From contig NC_063275.1 in NCBI RefSeq assembly GCF_910591885.1, forward strand, positions 22,866,501 through 22,930,500: a DNA stretch of 64,000 bases, written 5' to 3'. Made by a program: the position numbers and the translations under genes. Numbering within the stretch: position 1 is the stretch's first letter; each line of letters opens with the position of its first letter. Origin of the DNA: Bombus terrestris. Its lineage: Eukaryota; Arthropoda; Insecta; Hymenoptera; Apidae. Under the pieces are notes generated by a model that was not told the DNA's origin, did not search any database, and saw only the letters and a list, made by a program, of their open reading frames with translations. This document shows positions 44,901 to 57,319 of this stretch, one piece after another.

Positions 44901-45625
44901 TATTTCCAATTTACGAGCTATGATTTCCAGTTTTTCATACATTTGCAATGCAGATTATTCTTAGCTACATACGATCAATTTGATTCTACGATAGAAACTG
45001 AAGCGACTTGTAACATAGCTTTCTGCATAGAGATAAAAAAGTCCACTTGTTAGGTGAAATACGTGGTTGAGTGGTCGCAATAAAAGCTATCTATATAATT
45101 TTGTTAAGCGCAACGGTGCAAATACAGTTTGTACTACTTAGTTTCGATGACTTGGCTCCAGTATTTTTAACGATAAAGATCATATAATTTTATAGAATGA
45201 TACAGATATTTTCTATGTTTACATTAAAAGTTATACACTCGTTAAATGTGTACAAAGACAAATATGTCTATTATTTTAATTAATATTTTTAATCTGTGTC
45301 TAAGAAACTATGATCTATTCTTCGTAGCAAAATACTCGTATTCGTCAACGCGTGAATTTCAAGAACAAGTGGAAACAAGAAGCAAGATAATAACGTTTCT
45401 CGAATATTTTGAATATATCTCTGATTTTGATTGCCAGTTTCTGGCATCCTAGCGTTAGATGTAACACTTAACGAGTTACATATCCTGAAGGCCAGAAATA
45501 AACGAAACAGAATCCAAGTCGTCTACTCGATCTTCGCGTAAAGATACAAAGAATGGAAATATCAAAGTTATTCGGACGAATTATGCCATGTCTACAAATA
45601 TTAATTGCCGGCCAAAGTCTTAAGA

Positions 45626-46150
45626 CTTAAACGAAATTAAATGAAATTAAAACCCTGTTACCTCAGGAGAGCCTTTACTTAGAGTTAGTCAAAAATCCAC
45701 GAAGACAAAGAAGATTATCATTGATGTCTGTAGCAATAACTTTATATTGGAATTATTATTAATTAGGTATTAGTTAAAAATAATAAGAAAGTTAGTAGTA
45801 AACTTAAACGAAATTAAATGAAATTAAAACCCTGTTACTTTAGGAGAGCCTTTACTTAAAGTCAATCAAAAAGCCACGAAGACAAAGAAGATTATCATTA
45901 ATGTCTGTAGCAATAACTTTATATTGGAATTATTATTAATTAGGTGTTAGTTAAAAATAATAAGAAATTTAGTAGTAAACTTAAACGAAATTAAATGAAA
46001 TTAAAACCCTATTACCTTAGGAGAGCCTTTACTTAGAGTTAGTTAAAAATCCACGAAGACAAAGAAGATTATCATTAATGTCTGTAGCAATAACATTATA
46101 TTGGAATTATAATTAATTAGGTATTAGTTAAAAATAATAGGAAAGTCAGT
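45626..46150. repeat. tandem array, 177-base unit, three copies
   Basis: AAACGAAATTAAATGAAATT starts copies at 45629, 45806 and 45983, an exact 177-base step. Copies share CCACGAAGACAAAGAAGATT and GTCTGTAGCAATAAC and differ by a few substitutions. Confidence 0.93.
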
Positions 46151-48409
46151 ATAAGATTCGGTGTATCGTTCAACTAGGTCTAAAAGAAGGCACTGGGTAT
46201 GTTTTAAAGCACCAATTCGTAACATATCGACCAAAGTATTTGTAACAGAGAAATCAAGGCAAAAGATACTTGCATGAAAGAATATATATAATTCAAAGAG
46301 AACATACTCTCAAAAAGCCATTCAAATCTGTTAAAGTAACATTGTAAAATTACAGGATTTCTATGAAAAATTACATCCTGATAATTCTGGTATTAATATT
46401 TGAAACAATAATACTTTACGCTACAGCTGTTGCTTCGTTCGTGTTTATTACATTCTGTGCAAAAGCAGCAAAGTATACTGCTGACTATTCTAAGAAACTC
46501 TTCTTGATCTTTTCTATTCTATTCAATTACCATCTTTCTCTTGTTGTTAGATAGTACAGCTGTGTAAATAGAAAGAATAATTAGAAACTTTTGACCGCTG
46601 TTGTATACTTTCTTTAACGAAATACACAGACGAAGAATGACTTTATAATATTCAGGCAATTAAACGAGCCAGTGCGGATTCTGCCGCGTTACGATTGCAA
46701 AAGATCGTACGTTTTCGTTGTGCGTGCGTGTTCTTCTCTCACCTCGTAACATGAAACCGAACGCATTGTACATTGTACATGATTCTTGCTCAGCATAATG
46801 TCTGAATTACACGCTCGCGCGGCTGCATTTGACCCACAACTCGCGCTTCCACTGTCAGTTTAAGTAGAGGTTACTGTTAATCCGATCGTTTCCTCTGCCA
46901 TTGTCCGCTAATTGATCGTCAATCTGCGTTTCTCAAATGTTTACTTCGATACGAGTCCCTTTTTCGTCGATTCGATCGATGACTCTTTCATATTTTTAAA
47001 CATAAACCTTTAAACTTAAAGTAGTGAATCTTTTTTCTTGTTCTTGGAGATTCTTAATTTTCACCATCTTTACTCTTCCTTCTTATCGATATATTTTATA
47101 AAAGGATCGAACAATTAAAAAAAGAAATGTTACTTTGGACGTCATTTTTTAATATCGTTCGTGGATTAACGTTATCTGTGACCAATAAATATCAACTGAA
47201 GTTTAAACAAATGCTCTGATAATTCGCTAATTAATTCTACACCCTTTACAGGGAGGTATGGTAAAGGTAATCTTACTTTTCCTTGTTCGAACGTCACGAA
47301 AGAAAATTGTCGATCTACGTTTTTGATTTATCCTTCCTCCACTAATAGCACCAGATCCGAATTCTTCAATTCTATTCAAATAATCGTAATTTAAATGTTA
47401 CCTGTGGCCAAATGATTCTAACTAGTGATCAGATACATACCCGGATTAATTATTCCATTGCCTAATTAATCGGTTGCTTTTCTTGGCAAAAAAGAATCAT
47501 CACCTTTCCTACTCGAAATATTACGAAAGAAAATGATCAAGCTACGTTTCTCACTTATTCCACGACTGATATTAACAAATCCAATTATTAGTAAATTATT
47601 CAAATAATTATAATTTAAACAACGATTTAAATATATCCTATCGCTATAATTTAAACAGCATCGATATTACTAATCTAAAACGCGTCCAAATCTAAAAAAT
47701 CCTAGATGAACATCGTGCCAACTATTACGTTACTAAAACGCGCATCTTGAACGCGTATTGCACGCGTTTGTCTCGCTCCGATTCTTCGGGATGCGAAACG
47801 CTATAACGGTTGGACAAGATTTTTCCGGGCGTTCGTCGCGCAAACGCGGCGACTAATGAACAATTAGGAGATAAATTGGCCGCAGACGATATTATCGAGA
47901 TGAAATTCTAGAGAAGTAGCAATATCGTTTCGAACGAAGAAACAAATTTATGTGCGCCGATGTTGCTTCGACCAACATAAACCTTCGATCCGAGCTAATG
48001 GCTCATCTGGCACGTACGTTGCTCGTTCGACGATAAATCGTTTCATTGTCGCGTTTTAATTTACGGCCGAACACAGGGCGGCAAAGAGAACAAGTATCGG
48101 GTTGGAAACATTCGACAGACTGGCCTTCGACAGGCCTTATTCGTCCGTGGCGATCTGTTCTACCAGGAAGATTGTGTAATTTACCATGGGCGACGAGCCG
48201 GTCGTTACATCGAGGATGTTATAAAATTCGTTGCTTAATGTTTAATCTTGGATCTACCAAATCTAAGTCGAAACGAGTGACGGAACTCGAAATTCCTCGA
48301 TCTTAATAAAAAAAAATACTTCTAACCAAAAATGTAAAAATTTAGTTGCTAAGAACGCGAAGGTACGTACGGCGAAACTAATGTCGATTTTTTGATGAAA
48401 TAGAAACAT

Positions 48410-48965
48410 CGTCATGTTTCGTCAGTGTATTTGCATTTATTATAGCATTTATATACCAATTAATTAAGTTCAAGAATATTTCACGCGATGAATTGATACT
48501 GTGAAAACGAAGTGTAGCATCTGCTAAGAAAATCTTCATCGGAAAATAAGAATACGAGCAGATACTTTTTATACACGCTGTATATTTATTTTTCGTCATG
48601 TTTTGTCAGTGTATTTGCATTTATTACATCATTTATATACCAATTAATTAAGTTCAAGAATATTTCATGCGATGAATTGATACTGTGAAAAAGAAATATA
48701 GCATCTGCTAAGGAAATCTTCATCGGAAAATAAGAATACGAGCAGATACTTTTTATACACGCTGTATATTTATTTTTCGTCATATTTCGTCAGTGTATTT
48801 GCATTTATTACATCATTTATATACCAATTAATTAAGTTCAAGAATATTTCATGCGATGAATTGATACTGTGAAAACGAAGTGTAGCATCTGCTAAGAAAA
48901 TCTTCATCGGAAAATATGAATACGAGCAAATACTTTTTGTAGACGCTGTATATTTATTTTCGTCG
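48410..48965. repeat. tandem array, 184-base unit, three copies
   Basis: GTCAGTGTATTTGCATTTAT starts copies at 48421, 48605 and 48789, an exact 184-base step. The copies are about 95% alike. Each holds a minus-strand frame of about 60 codons, which is only the repeat read in reverse. Confidence 0.93.
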
Positions 48966-51559
48966 CACAATACTATTTTAATTATAGTCGTTTATAGTAT
49001 ACATATGGGTATACGTGTTTGCTCCGATGCTTTTGCAAGAATTCGACTAAGGTCTGTTGTTTGGCTAAGGTTCTGAGCAAATTTCGTGGAAGTTGATTTT
49101 TGTTCGCTTTTATGCTTAAGATAACGATAACAGTATGATCAAAATATGTTCGGGATGCCACGATTGGAATTTTAGTTGCCTTGAAATATGATAACGAACC
49201 TGTAGGTTGTAGTGTGTGTGAAAATTATAAAAAATATCTGCTTGGATATCGATGTTAAATTCCAATCGTCTTAGTTAGTTTCAAATTATAACCAACGTTT
49301 CAATCGTATTTTGTAATTAAAGCTGATTACATGTTCAGGTCATTGTAAAACTGCAATTAATAGATGCATGATCTGATTATTTTTTTTTTTTTTTTTTTGG
49401 CAATTTGCGTCCTGAGAGTTCAGAAAACGTAGCAACCGATTTATATCACTGAGCTTTTCATACAGAGAGCTATCGATTTATGCTGATTAGATAAAAAGAT
49501 GTAATAAAGGGATTCAATTAAACATAATCGATGCTTAACGAAGAGACAACAGGCGAGGGGGTCTGTTTCCACGTTTCTGGATTTCATCCATGGAGAATCA
49601 GCGTGAAATAGAATCAGTCGAACGAAAACAAGCTACTCTTGTTTCATTCTAAACACAATTAATTCCACTGTTAAAAGTATCGAGTCTTTTACCATTTTAA
49701 TGAAGGGCATACTTCGATCTAACCGTAACAAAATTAATATCCAATATGCAAAATTTCATTGGCAAGTGGATCAAGCTTAAAAATAGTAACAACTAGATAA
49801 ACATTTTTGGTACCGAAAATAAGATGATTTTGAATATTACATCACATGACGTAATCTGTCTGCTCCAGAAGCGGAGTTGTTTTAAAGAATCGAGGGTCAC
49901 GCCCATTTTTTTAAAGGAAATTATACATATACTTTCTTCAAATTTTGTAAAAGAGATAATTATTAAAAATTATAAAAAATTTAACAAAGAATGGGACAAT
50001 TTCAATTACAGCTGTATAACGAATACAGAAAATTTCAAATTGTAATTCAATTAAGATTGAAATGAAGCTTCCTTAAATTTAATTTCAGTAGATTTCTATC
50101 TGAAGATGTAAAATTTCAATTTAATTAAAATTTGATTAAGAAAAGGAGAGCTTTGGTTATCTACAAAGCACATAGAAAATAGTTTCACATTTAATTTGCA
50201 GCATGCGATCTGAAAGTGTCCGATAGATCTTTTGATTTGGAAGTACAAAAATATGCATGTACTTTCAACGTCGACTGTACTGTATCGACGAGTGCTTCAA
50301 GAGCCAAATTATCGAGGCCTCGTTATCGAACGAGTCCTTCGGCCCGTCGATCGCACGTGAAAGCGAACTCGTTCGCATTTCGCGCGATCGTCGTCGATTG
50401 TCGCGACCAGCCGCCTCGTACGATTTTAGAAGGCTCGAATTCATGGCGCGCATGCACGAAAACGGGGGATGTCTACTGCTAAACTTGGCCGAGCCCGCGT
50501 TCGTAGGAGTGTAGATGATTTGTACTGGCGAACTCGAGAAAAAGTCAACCACAAATGCGTTTGAGAAGGACATTTCCGTGGAACGCCAAATAGAAAAAGA
50601 TGAGCTGAGATTTTGCTGGAGCAAAGTGAACGACGAGATCGTAGGATGATACGAAAATGAACTTCAATGAACAATTTCTGGTTAGAAATTCGAAAGAAAA
50701 TTTTGGAAGGCTTTGAACTTTTTGATCATTCTTAAAGTTATATTTGTTTGAGTTTGTTTAACCGCAGTAGTAGGTTTCCGTGGAGCTATTTTGTGAAAAA
50801 TGTAGAATTTTTGTAAAAGGCATGCGTACGAGTCTGATTTCGGGAAATAAAATTAAGAGCAATTGAATTAACAAATGAAATTCATTTAATAAGTTCGTTT
50901 TAAAGAAACGAGGAAAATTGGCAAAGAAGAAGACACGCTAGTTTTATTTCGACGATCACACTGCTTACATCCGTCACCTAATTCATTGGTAGCAAGTCTG
51001 CACAGACAGCCGACAACTTGAGAAAACAATGGGTCGCACGTAACGTAATAGACAACATTAGGGCAATCTCCCACACTATTATTAGCCTAACTGCATCGTC
51101 GATTATACTTATCCCTTCCTGAACTTACATTAACAATTCCATTCAAACCTTTGGTATGAAAACTCTTTCGGTTGTACCATCCAAATTTCATCTTTATCAA
51201 ACTTTTAAAGCTTTAATAATTACATAATAACTAAAAATATATCAAAGTAAATTGTCGAAATTCTTAACTGTTTGCTTGATTATATCTCAACCAAGTTGTC
51301 ATTCAATCACAGCCATCAAAATCAGCCAGAGCAAATATAATATATTGAAACTATAATTACAACAGAAACATTAAATTACCGAAGTTACTATGAGAATGAC
51401 TGCAGAAACTACTTAATTTCAAAATTAATTACTACGGACCGTTATGCATCCGAGTCTCCATACCAAAACCCTCCACTCGTAACTCACTTTTTATTAATCT
51501 AATATTAATATAATTTTACAAAAAAAGAGCTCTAATCGTTAGGAAAAAAATCCTAACTG

Positions 51560-52200
51560 TCATCACGAACGCAATTGCTCCAAATTCAATCTGGGACGAT
51601 GCGTTCTCGCGCGACACGACGACGTGTCGCGCGTAAAATCTCCACGCCAACGCTCCATTCGAAAGAGCGAGACGTGACATTATCGTCTGTTGTCGAGAAA
51701 GGGGATCGAGCAGGAAAATTAAATGAAAAAAAAAGGACGAAGAGAAGAAGGAAAGCGAAGAGCATAAGCAGAGGTAGAGAGACAGAGGGAGAGAAAGAGA
51801 GAGAGAGACGGAGAAAAATGCGAGAAACGAGCACTGGACGAGAGGAGCACGCCGGCTGCACGAGTGCACGCACGACTGTATGAGAACCGAAGAGGAAGGA
51901 GAACGTGTCGGAGAAAGGGGCTGAGACGAACGGGGAACGGTTTGAAGGGGGGAGACAAGAGCAAGGGTGTGAGAAGTGCGTAGATGCGTGGGCGTCTGTC
52001 AGTGAGCGCGAGAACGCTGCGTGAACCGCGCGTCGACTTGCGGCTCCGCTTGAGCCACGGGTTTCTCGTTTTCAATTAATCGTTAAAAGGGTTCGATCGA
52101 TTTGAATAATAGACGAGCATCAACTTGCTCGAATGGTAGAAAATAATCGAGTAAAGCCTGATTCACGTTAGCGATCAAAGGTACGGTCAGATGACGATCA
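51560..52200 (+). promoter_or_regulatory. candidate distal promoter or enhancer island with GAGA repeats
   Basis: A strongly CpG-rich block with a GA-repeat run at about 51776-51820 (GAGA-factor-like sites) and a TCAGT initiator-like sequence at 51999-52003 inside GC-rich DNA. Long open frames exist on both strands, but they are low-complexity readings of the GA tract and are not taken as genes. It lies 5 kb upstream of the sls start and could hold a non-coding first exon. Confidence 0.4.
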
Positions 52201-53026
52201 ATCGAAGACGATTTAAAATTTAGGATTTTATCGAGGCATTTGCACTAAACTGTGAACAACGATAAAATCCTGTCGTAGTCTCTGTCATTTCTATTCGTTC
52301 ACTCGAAGAAAAGACAATGTCGTTCTCCAAATATACTTTGTGACTGAAATCGTATAGCTCGCTGTAATTCCATAGAAATTCGATTGAACGGTGGTCCTCC
52401 GTGTTCCTTTTCGACTGTTGATTTTGATCAGTGAGAAACCAACGCCACGGTCAACAGATTTTCATTGGAATCGACCTACTGTGAATGCTCTCGTTGGATC
52501 ACTAGTAAGCGATTTTCACCGGTGCTTGACTTGACGTAATCCGAGATCGCTGGTATGAATCAAGCTTTAGGAAGATTTTTAAGTAAGGCAAAGTTTTGAT
52601 AGTGACGATGACAGTTTAAATGTTCGAATGCGAAATTTCACTTGGATCGCGGTTATGGCCTTGCACGAGGAACGGTTGTTTTCTAGTAAATAGTACATAC
52701 GGTGCCTATAAAAAGTACTTCTGCACATCCGCATTTTCCGACGATGCGTTCTTCTAGCTAGTCCTACATTTCGTTTTCACACTATCGTATTTTTGCTGTC
52801 ATACGCAAGTGCTATTGATCGATACAATGCATCGTATAGAAATACGCTAGTATTTCTAGCTACTCTATGTATGTTGGATTAATTTTGCATTAATTAGTGA
52901 TTCTAGGGTTGGTTAATTGGAGCTTAGGAAAGAAGTTGTTGAGTAATTGTCAAATTTTCCATCCTTATCTTGCATCGAGATTGTTAATTCAGTTTTAATT
53001 TCATCTTGGAATTAGGTGTTAATTTT

Positions 53027-53360
53027 GTTTCTATATAACATATTTAATATGATTATAGTTTCAATTTAATATAATTATAATGTATATTAAATTAAATTAG
53101 TGGTTAATTTTGAGATTGGGAAAGAAATTGTTCAATAATTGCGGAATCGCGGTTGGATTTTGAACTTCTACAGGGGATGACATTCTGACTCAATTTTGAG
53201 TCAATATAATATATTTAATATAATTATACTTTTAATTTAATATAATTATAATGTAGAATAAATTAAATTAGTGATTAATTTTGAGATTGGGAAAGAAATT
53301 ATTCAATAATTGCGGAATCGCGGTTGGATTTTGAACTTCTACAGGGAACCGCATTCTGAC
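53027..53360. repeat. two-copy tandem duplication, about 171 bases
   Basis: GCGGAATCGCGGTTGGATTT occurs at 53141 and 53312, inside longer matching blocks (GAGATTGGGAAAGAAATT before, TTGAACTTCTACAGGG after). Preceded in both copies by ATATTTAATATAATTATA. Confidence 0.88.
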
Positions 53361-56299
53361 TCAATTTTGATTAAAATTAGAAAATTGGAAGAGTCCTTTA
53401 GTGGCTATGGGATAAGTCGGTTGGATAAAAAGATATTTGTTTAAATTCCATGAAGATAACTGTGCACTTAAACGAGCATCTTTCCCTTTAAATGAAAGCA
53501 TAGAAATTCTATATGCGTTTAATGTTTTTAAACGATATTTTGGTTAATTTGTTGGTTGAAAAAGCATGGAATTATATTCAGGAAAAAATTGGTGTTTCAT
53601 CGATGTGATTTTTCTTGAGTAGGCGTTGGAAAATGGAATTGTTTACTGATGATATGATAGGTGGAATTAATTTGTGGTTTCGATGTAAATGAATATCTGA
53701 TTATGTATATAACAATCAATTTACCAGCGTAGTTGCATCGTATTGCAATTTACTGTTTAATGAAATTCGGTGGGTTATTTATGAAAATAAGTAAATAACT
53801 ATTCATCATAATTGAGTCACTTCTTTTAATATTTCAAGGAGTATTATTTGTATTAAATTTTCCTAGTGTGCATTATTCATTGATGAATCAATAGCAAGGA
53901 GCAAAGGATTATTAATAGTAACGGAGTAACAAGTAAGGTCGTAGTTGATCGTTTGTTTCTTAAGGCATCAGAAACTTACATATCTATTGTCTATTTATAA
54001 AAGTATAACATATTCGTAATAATATTTTCCATGTTTGCAAAATATTTATAGCTCTGCTATATATTTACAGTTTAAAATTTACAAACATGTATATAGACTC
54101 GTATAACTTATAAATTTATTAGAATGATAAAATAGAAACTATTTTGTTAAATAATAAATATCAATTATAACAAATAAGTAGAAAATCCGAATAAAATAAT
54201 GTTGAATTTTTTTAAAAATATTTACATCACCTAATCAATCTTAGTGAATAATGAACGCTATAGCGAAAAGCGTTGAATTTCCCTTGAAGATAAATTGATC
54301 CATAAATTTGGTGGATTATTCTGTCATCAGACGTGAATTTCTCAATTCGAGACGTAGGTTTTGAACGACGTTCGTTCCGGGTAACTAGGACAACATAATA
54401 CTGTTAGCATAGTACGGGTTTTACTATTAGAGACACCGACTGACGTGAAAGTCTAGGTCCTTAATGAATAAATTTTCGATATTGAGCAAGATATTCAGTG
54501 GGACAAGTTCACGTTGCTCCACATCCTATTCTTCCTGTTGCTCTTAACAAAATTATTACGTAAATTTGATATGTTTATGGGTTAAAACGTACAAGACACA
54601 TTATGTAAATGGCGAGCGCAAAAATTCTGCATATAAAGCATGTATAAATTTATATATGTCACAACATTGCGCCATCGTTTTAACGATTCTATACCATTCG
54701 ATATCAAATACACTATCAAACAATTTTGTGCTAGAGTGAAAAACATTACTAGCGCGAATAATTGCGTAAGCGAATATTCCTATGAATTAATTGAGGATTT
54801 TTAAAAAAGATCGGAAAGACTCAATGGGAAAGGTAACAAAAGTATATTTCTTTCTGAAAATGAATAAGTAGAGCAAATAATACACAGGATCCGTATTTAT
54901 CCAGAGAGAAAGAATCGTAAAAGTCTTTTTAGGACAAACTTTCTACTAAAAGTTATTACAGCTGATAACCGTAATTTTCTTAAATTAAAGGAAGAAAGAG
55001 AGTTCCCAATCCTTGAATTCTGACAACTCGTGAACGATATATCTATACGAATTTTGTCTCTTCTTCCATTTAGATACAGAACTTGTATCCTTTTTAGATA
55101 TACTAAACCTTTTCAAAGCATCCTGTAGATTCTTACAGTCTTATCGTTTCTAAAAACGATCCAATTTCATCGAACATATTCTCTAACGTCGTAAACATTG
55201 CTCTTTCTTCGATACCAAGATTTCCCGGAAAGCTTTACAACATTCGCATATATCCTTTATCATGTTATCGTAAATTATCTGAATATCGAGATCCATTCGC
55301 TACAAATAGCGAATACCACGCTTAATACGAAAATGTTAGCGGGCATGCCAAAAAAAGAAAAATGTATACTACGTATGATAGGCAAAAGTGTTGGTTTCCC
55401 AAAAATAAATCCAGAAAGTCAGGCAAAATCCGAGAAATGTAATCTTAACGATATGAGTAACATTCACTCGTCCGTGACGTGTCTCTTCCCTTTTTCGTGG
55501 CTGTAGGGAAGTCTTGAACATTCTTTTATTTTCGTCACCAACGCCACTCTTTTCTTTCTTCGACTTCTCTGTCCCTTGTCTTCTCTATTAGAAATAGAAA
55601 GGAAAAAAATAAAGCGACAGGGAGAGAGATTGTTCGATTTCTTCGAGTTGAAAATTTCGTTGCCATTCCTCCGAGCTTTTCAATTGTTGCAGCAAACACT
55701 GGTAAAAATATTGGCACATGCTCTTACCTTTCAATAATGCAGATTCTACAGTTTATTTCCATAGAAAATAGAAATTTCATATATCCTGGACCTAATTGAT
55801 CAGTATATAAATAAACTATGATGAATACAATAACGTACCAGTGCCTTCATGGCCACAGTATGTGACTTTTTATTCGTTTATTGACATGTAGAACATAAAT
55901 ATTCAAATTTCTTAATACACGCAATCTTTAACAAACATCCCGCACAATGAAAGAATAACGCAAATGAAAATAAGTCATTGTTAAAGAATCGATATTTTAG
56001 TTTAATTGATTTTACCAACGATCATCTTTAAATATGAAAAATAAAGATGAAAATATGTTCTTCTCTCGGTTAACTATTATCAATGGGGAACAATTTTTTT
56101 TAGTTACTTAAAAATTAATATATTTCGATCATTCCACTTTTCGAAAAATCTCTAAGATTTACTAATCATCGTCTTTCATCTAAACGAAAGTTATCTTTGT
56201 CTCGATGACATTTGACTTGAAAACTTTAAAAATAACTGTTATTTTTGGTGATGATTTCCATTCAAAGAAAGGAAAGAAGAGGGAGAAGATATAAAAAAA

Positions 56300-57147
56300 A
56301 AGGGGAGAAAGAGGAAGAAGAATTAGGAAAGCAAAGTGAAAAGGGAGGGTCTGTTCCTACAGGGTACGATTAATCTCTCGGTGTGACGAGGGTGTGAAAA
56401 ATTTCAATCGCTCCGTCCTCGTTCTTCTCGCGCATCGTCGCCTGCGTCGAGACGCTCCACGTCCCCACCCCTTTCCCTAAACAGATCTAAAACTCCCCCC
56501 TCCCACCAATTCGCCCCACGTCCTCGTGGTAGGCCGTGTTCGTTTTCCGCAGCGGCATCAGCCGGCAATTCGCATTCGACCGACGTCTTGGTTTAAAGAG
56601 TCTCGGGGACAAGACTTTTTGATGATGACTTGACTTCTGCCGACTGGAGTGAGCCGCGGCCTCAGGCAGCACATACGAAGAAGTATAATACGAAGCAAGC
56701 TAGAAGCATTAGCGAAAATACGAGGATTAAATAATTAAAGGAGAAAAAGAAGAGATTAAAGAAGAAGAAGAAGAAGAAAACGATTTCTAGTTAGCGGCGA
56801 ACCAGAGAGACACGTTATAGAAGAGGATTATTTCGAATCGAGTAATCGCGAGTGACACGAGGATAACAAGGATAATAATCCTTGGATCTGTTTTTTCTCG
56901 GTTTTCAATTTTCACCTGTTTTCTCTGATTTTTATTTTTTTGTTGTTGTTGAGTGGCCAGTGAGGGAATTTTTATACGACGTTCTTCGTATTTTAAACTC
57001 GGTTGACGGGAGTAAAAAGAAAGAAGAAAGAAGAGCGTGGGGCGAGATTATTCGAGCCCTTTCGCGTAAAATTTTTGTGACCGATCCACGAAGAATCGAC
57101 CGAAATAATCGATCCTTAACGACTTGGATTAATTCGATTGATCCAAG
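56300..57147 (+). promoter_or_regulatory. sls 5' UTR and proximal promoter region
   Basis: A GC- and CpG-richer island (about 56360-56680) with pyrimidine-rich strings precedes an A/G-rich stretch with (GAA)n at about 56757-56780 and then the sls ATG at 57148. There is no long frame. Purine-rich leader plus island is what a 5' UTR and promoter would look like here. No clear TATA box or initiator was fixed, so the start site is undetermined. Confidence 0.5.
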
Positions 57148-57319
57148 ATGAAGCGACAACCGTCACAACAGCAGCCGCAACAGCAGCAGCAACAGCAAAC
57201 GATGATGCATCAGCAGCAGCAGCAGCAAACTGTTACCCAACAACAGCAACAACACCAATACATGCAACAGAGGACCGAACGACAGGTCACTCGGCAGCAG
57301 ATCACCAGTCAGCAGAGAG
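57148..57319 (+). CDS. sls: sallimus (kettin/titin) first coding exon, Gln-rich N-terminus
   Basis: ATG in good context (CCAAGATGA) with an in-frame TGA nine bases upstream (57139). The peptide starts MKRQPSQQQPQ, continues as a Gln-rich tract broken by TMMH and TVT, and ends with QRTERQVTRQQITSQQR before a GTCAGT donor at 57320, phase 1. Fly Sls begins with a very similar short basic, Gln-rich leader carrying an RTEQHVQRSQVTTQ-like stretch ahead of its first Ig domain; this is recalled, not aligned. Sls links Z-disc to thick filament in insect muscle. The next exon, with the first Ig domain, is not found before the window ends. Confidence 0.75.

Larger units (their letters stand above)
41678..56299. 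other. intergenic or regulatory region between the zormin-like gene and sls
   Basis: About 14.6 kb with no supportable coding exon. AT-rich background carries CpG-richer islands near 42.65-43.05, 43.65-44.0, 46.65-46.95, 47.7-48.3, 50.3-50.65 and 51.56-52.2 kb, three tandem repeats (45.6, 48.4 and 53.0 kb) and a poly-T run at 49380-49399. Frames within the islands overlap on both strands and lack family resemblance. Confidence 0.6.

Noticed and set aside
48378..48970. Three similar minus-strand frames of 65-73 codons.
   Set aside because: They are the 184-base tandem repeat read in reverse; the period is not a multiple of three and no family is recognised.
37478..49399. Poly-A run at 37475-37497 and poly-T run at 49380-49399 as possible retroposon tails.
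   Set aside because: No target duplications or reverse-transcriptase-like sequence beside them; simple homopolymers are common here.
41855..49786. MEF2-like sites: CTAAAAATAG at 41855, TTAAAAATAG at 42512 and 49777.
   Set aside because: The degenerate consensus is expected dozens of times by chance in 64 kb of AT-rich DNA; no clustering was seen.
51516..52075. Overlapping frames of 95-118 codons on both strands.
   Set aside because: They read through the GA-rich low-complexity island; no known domain, and both strands are open at once.
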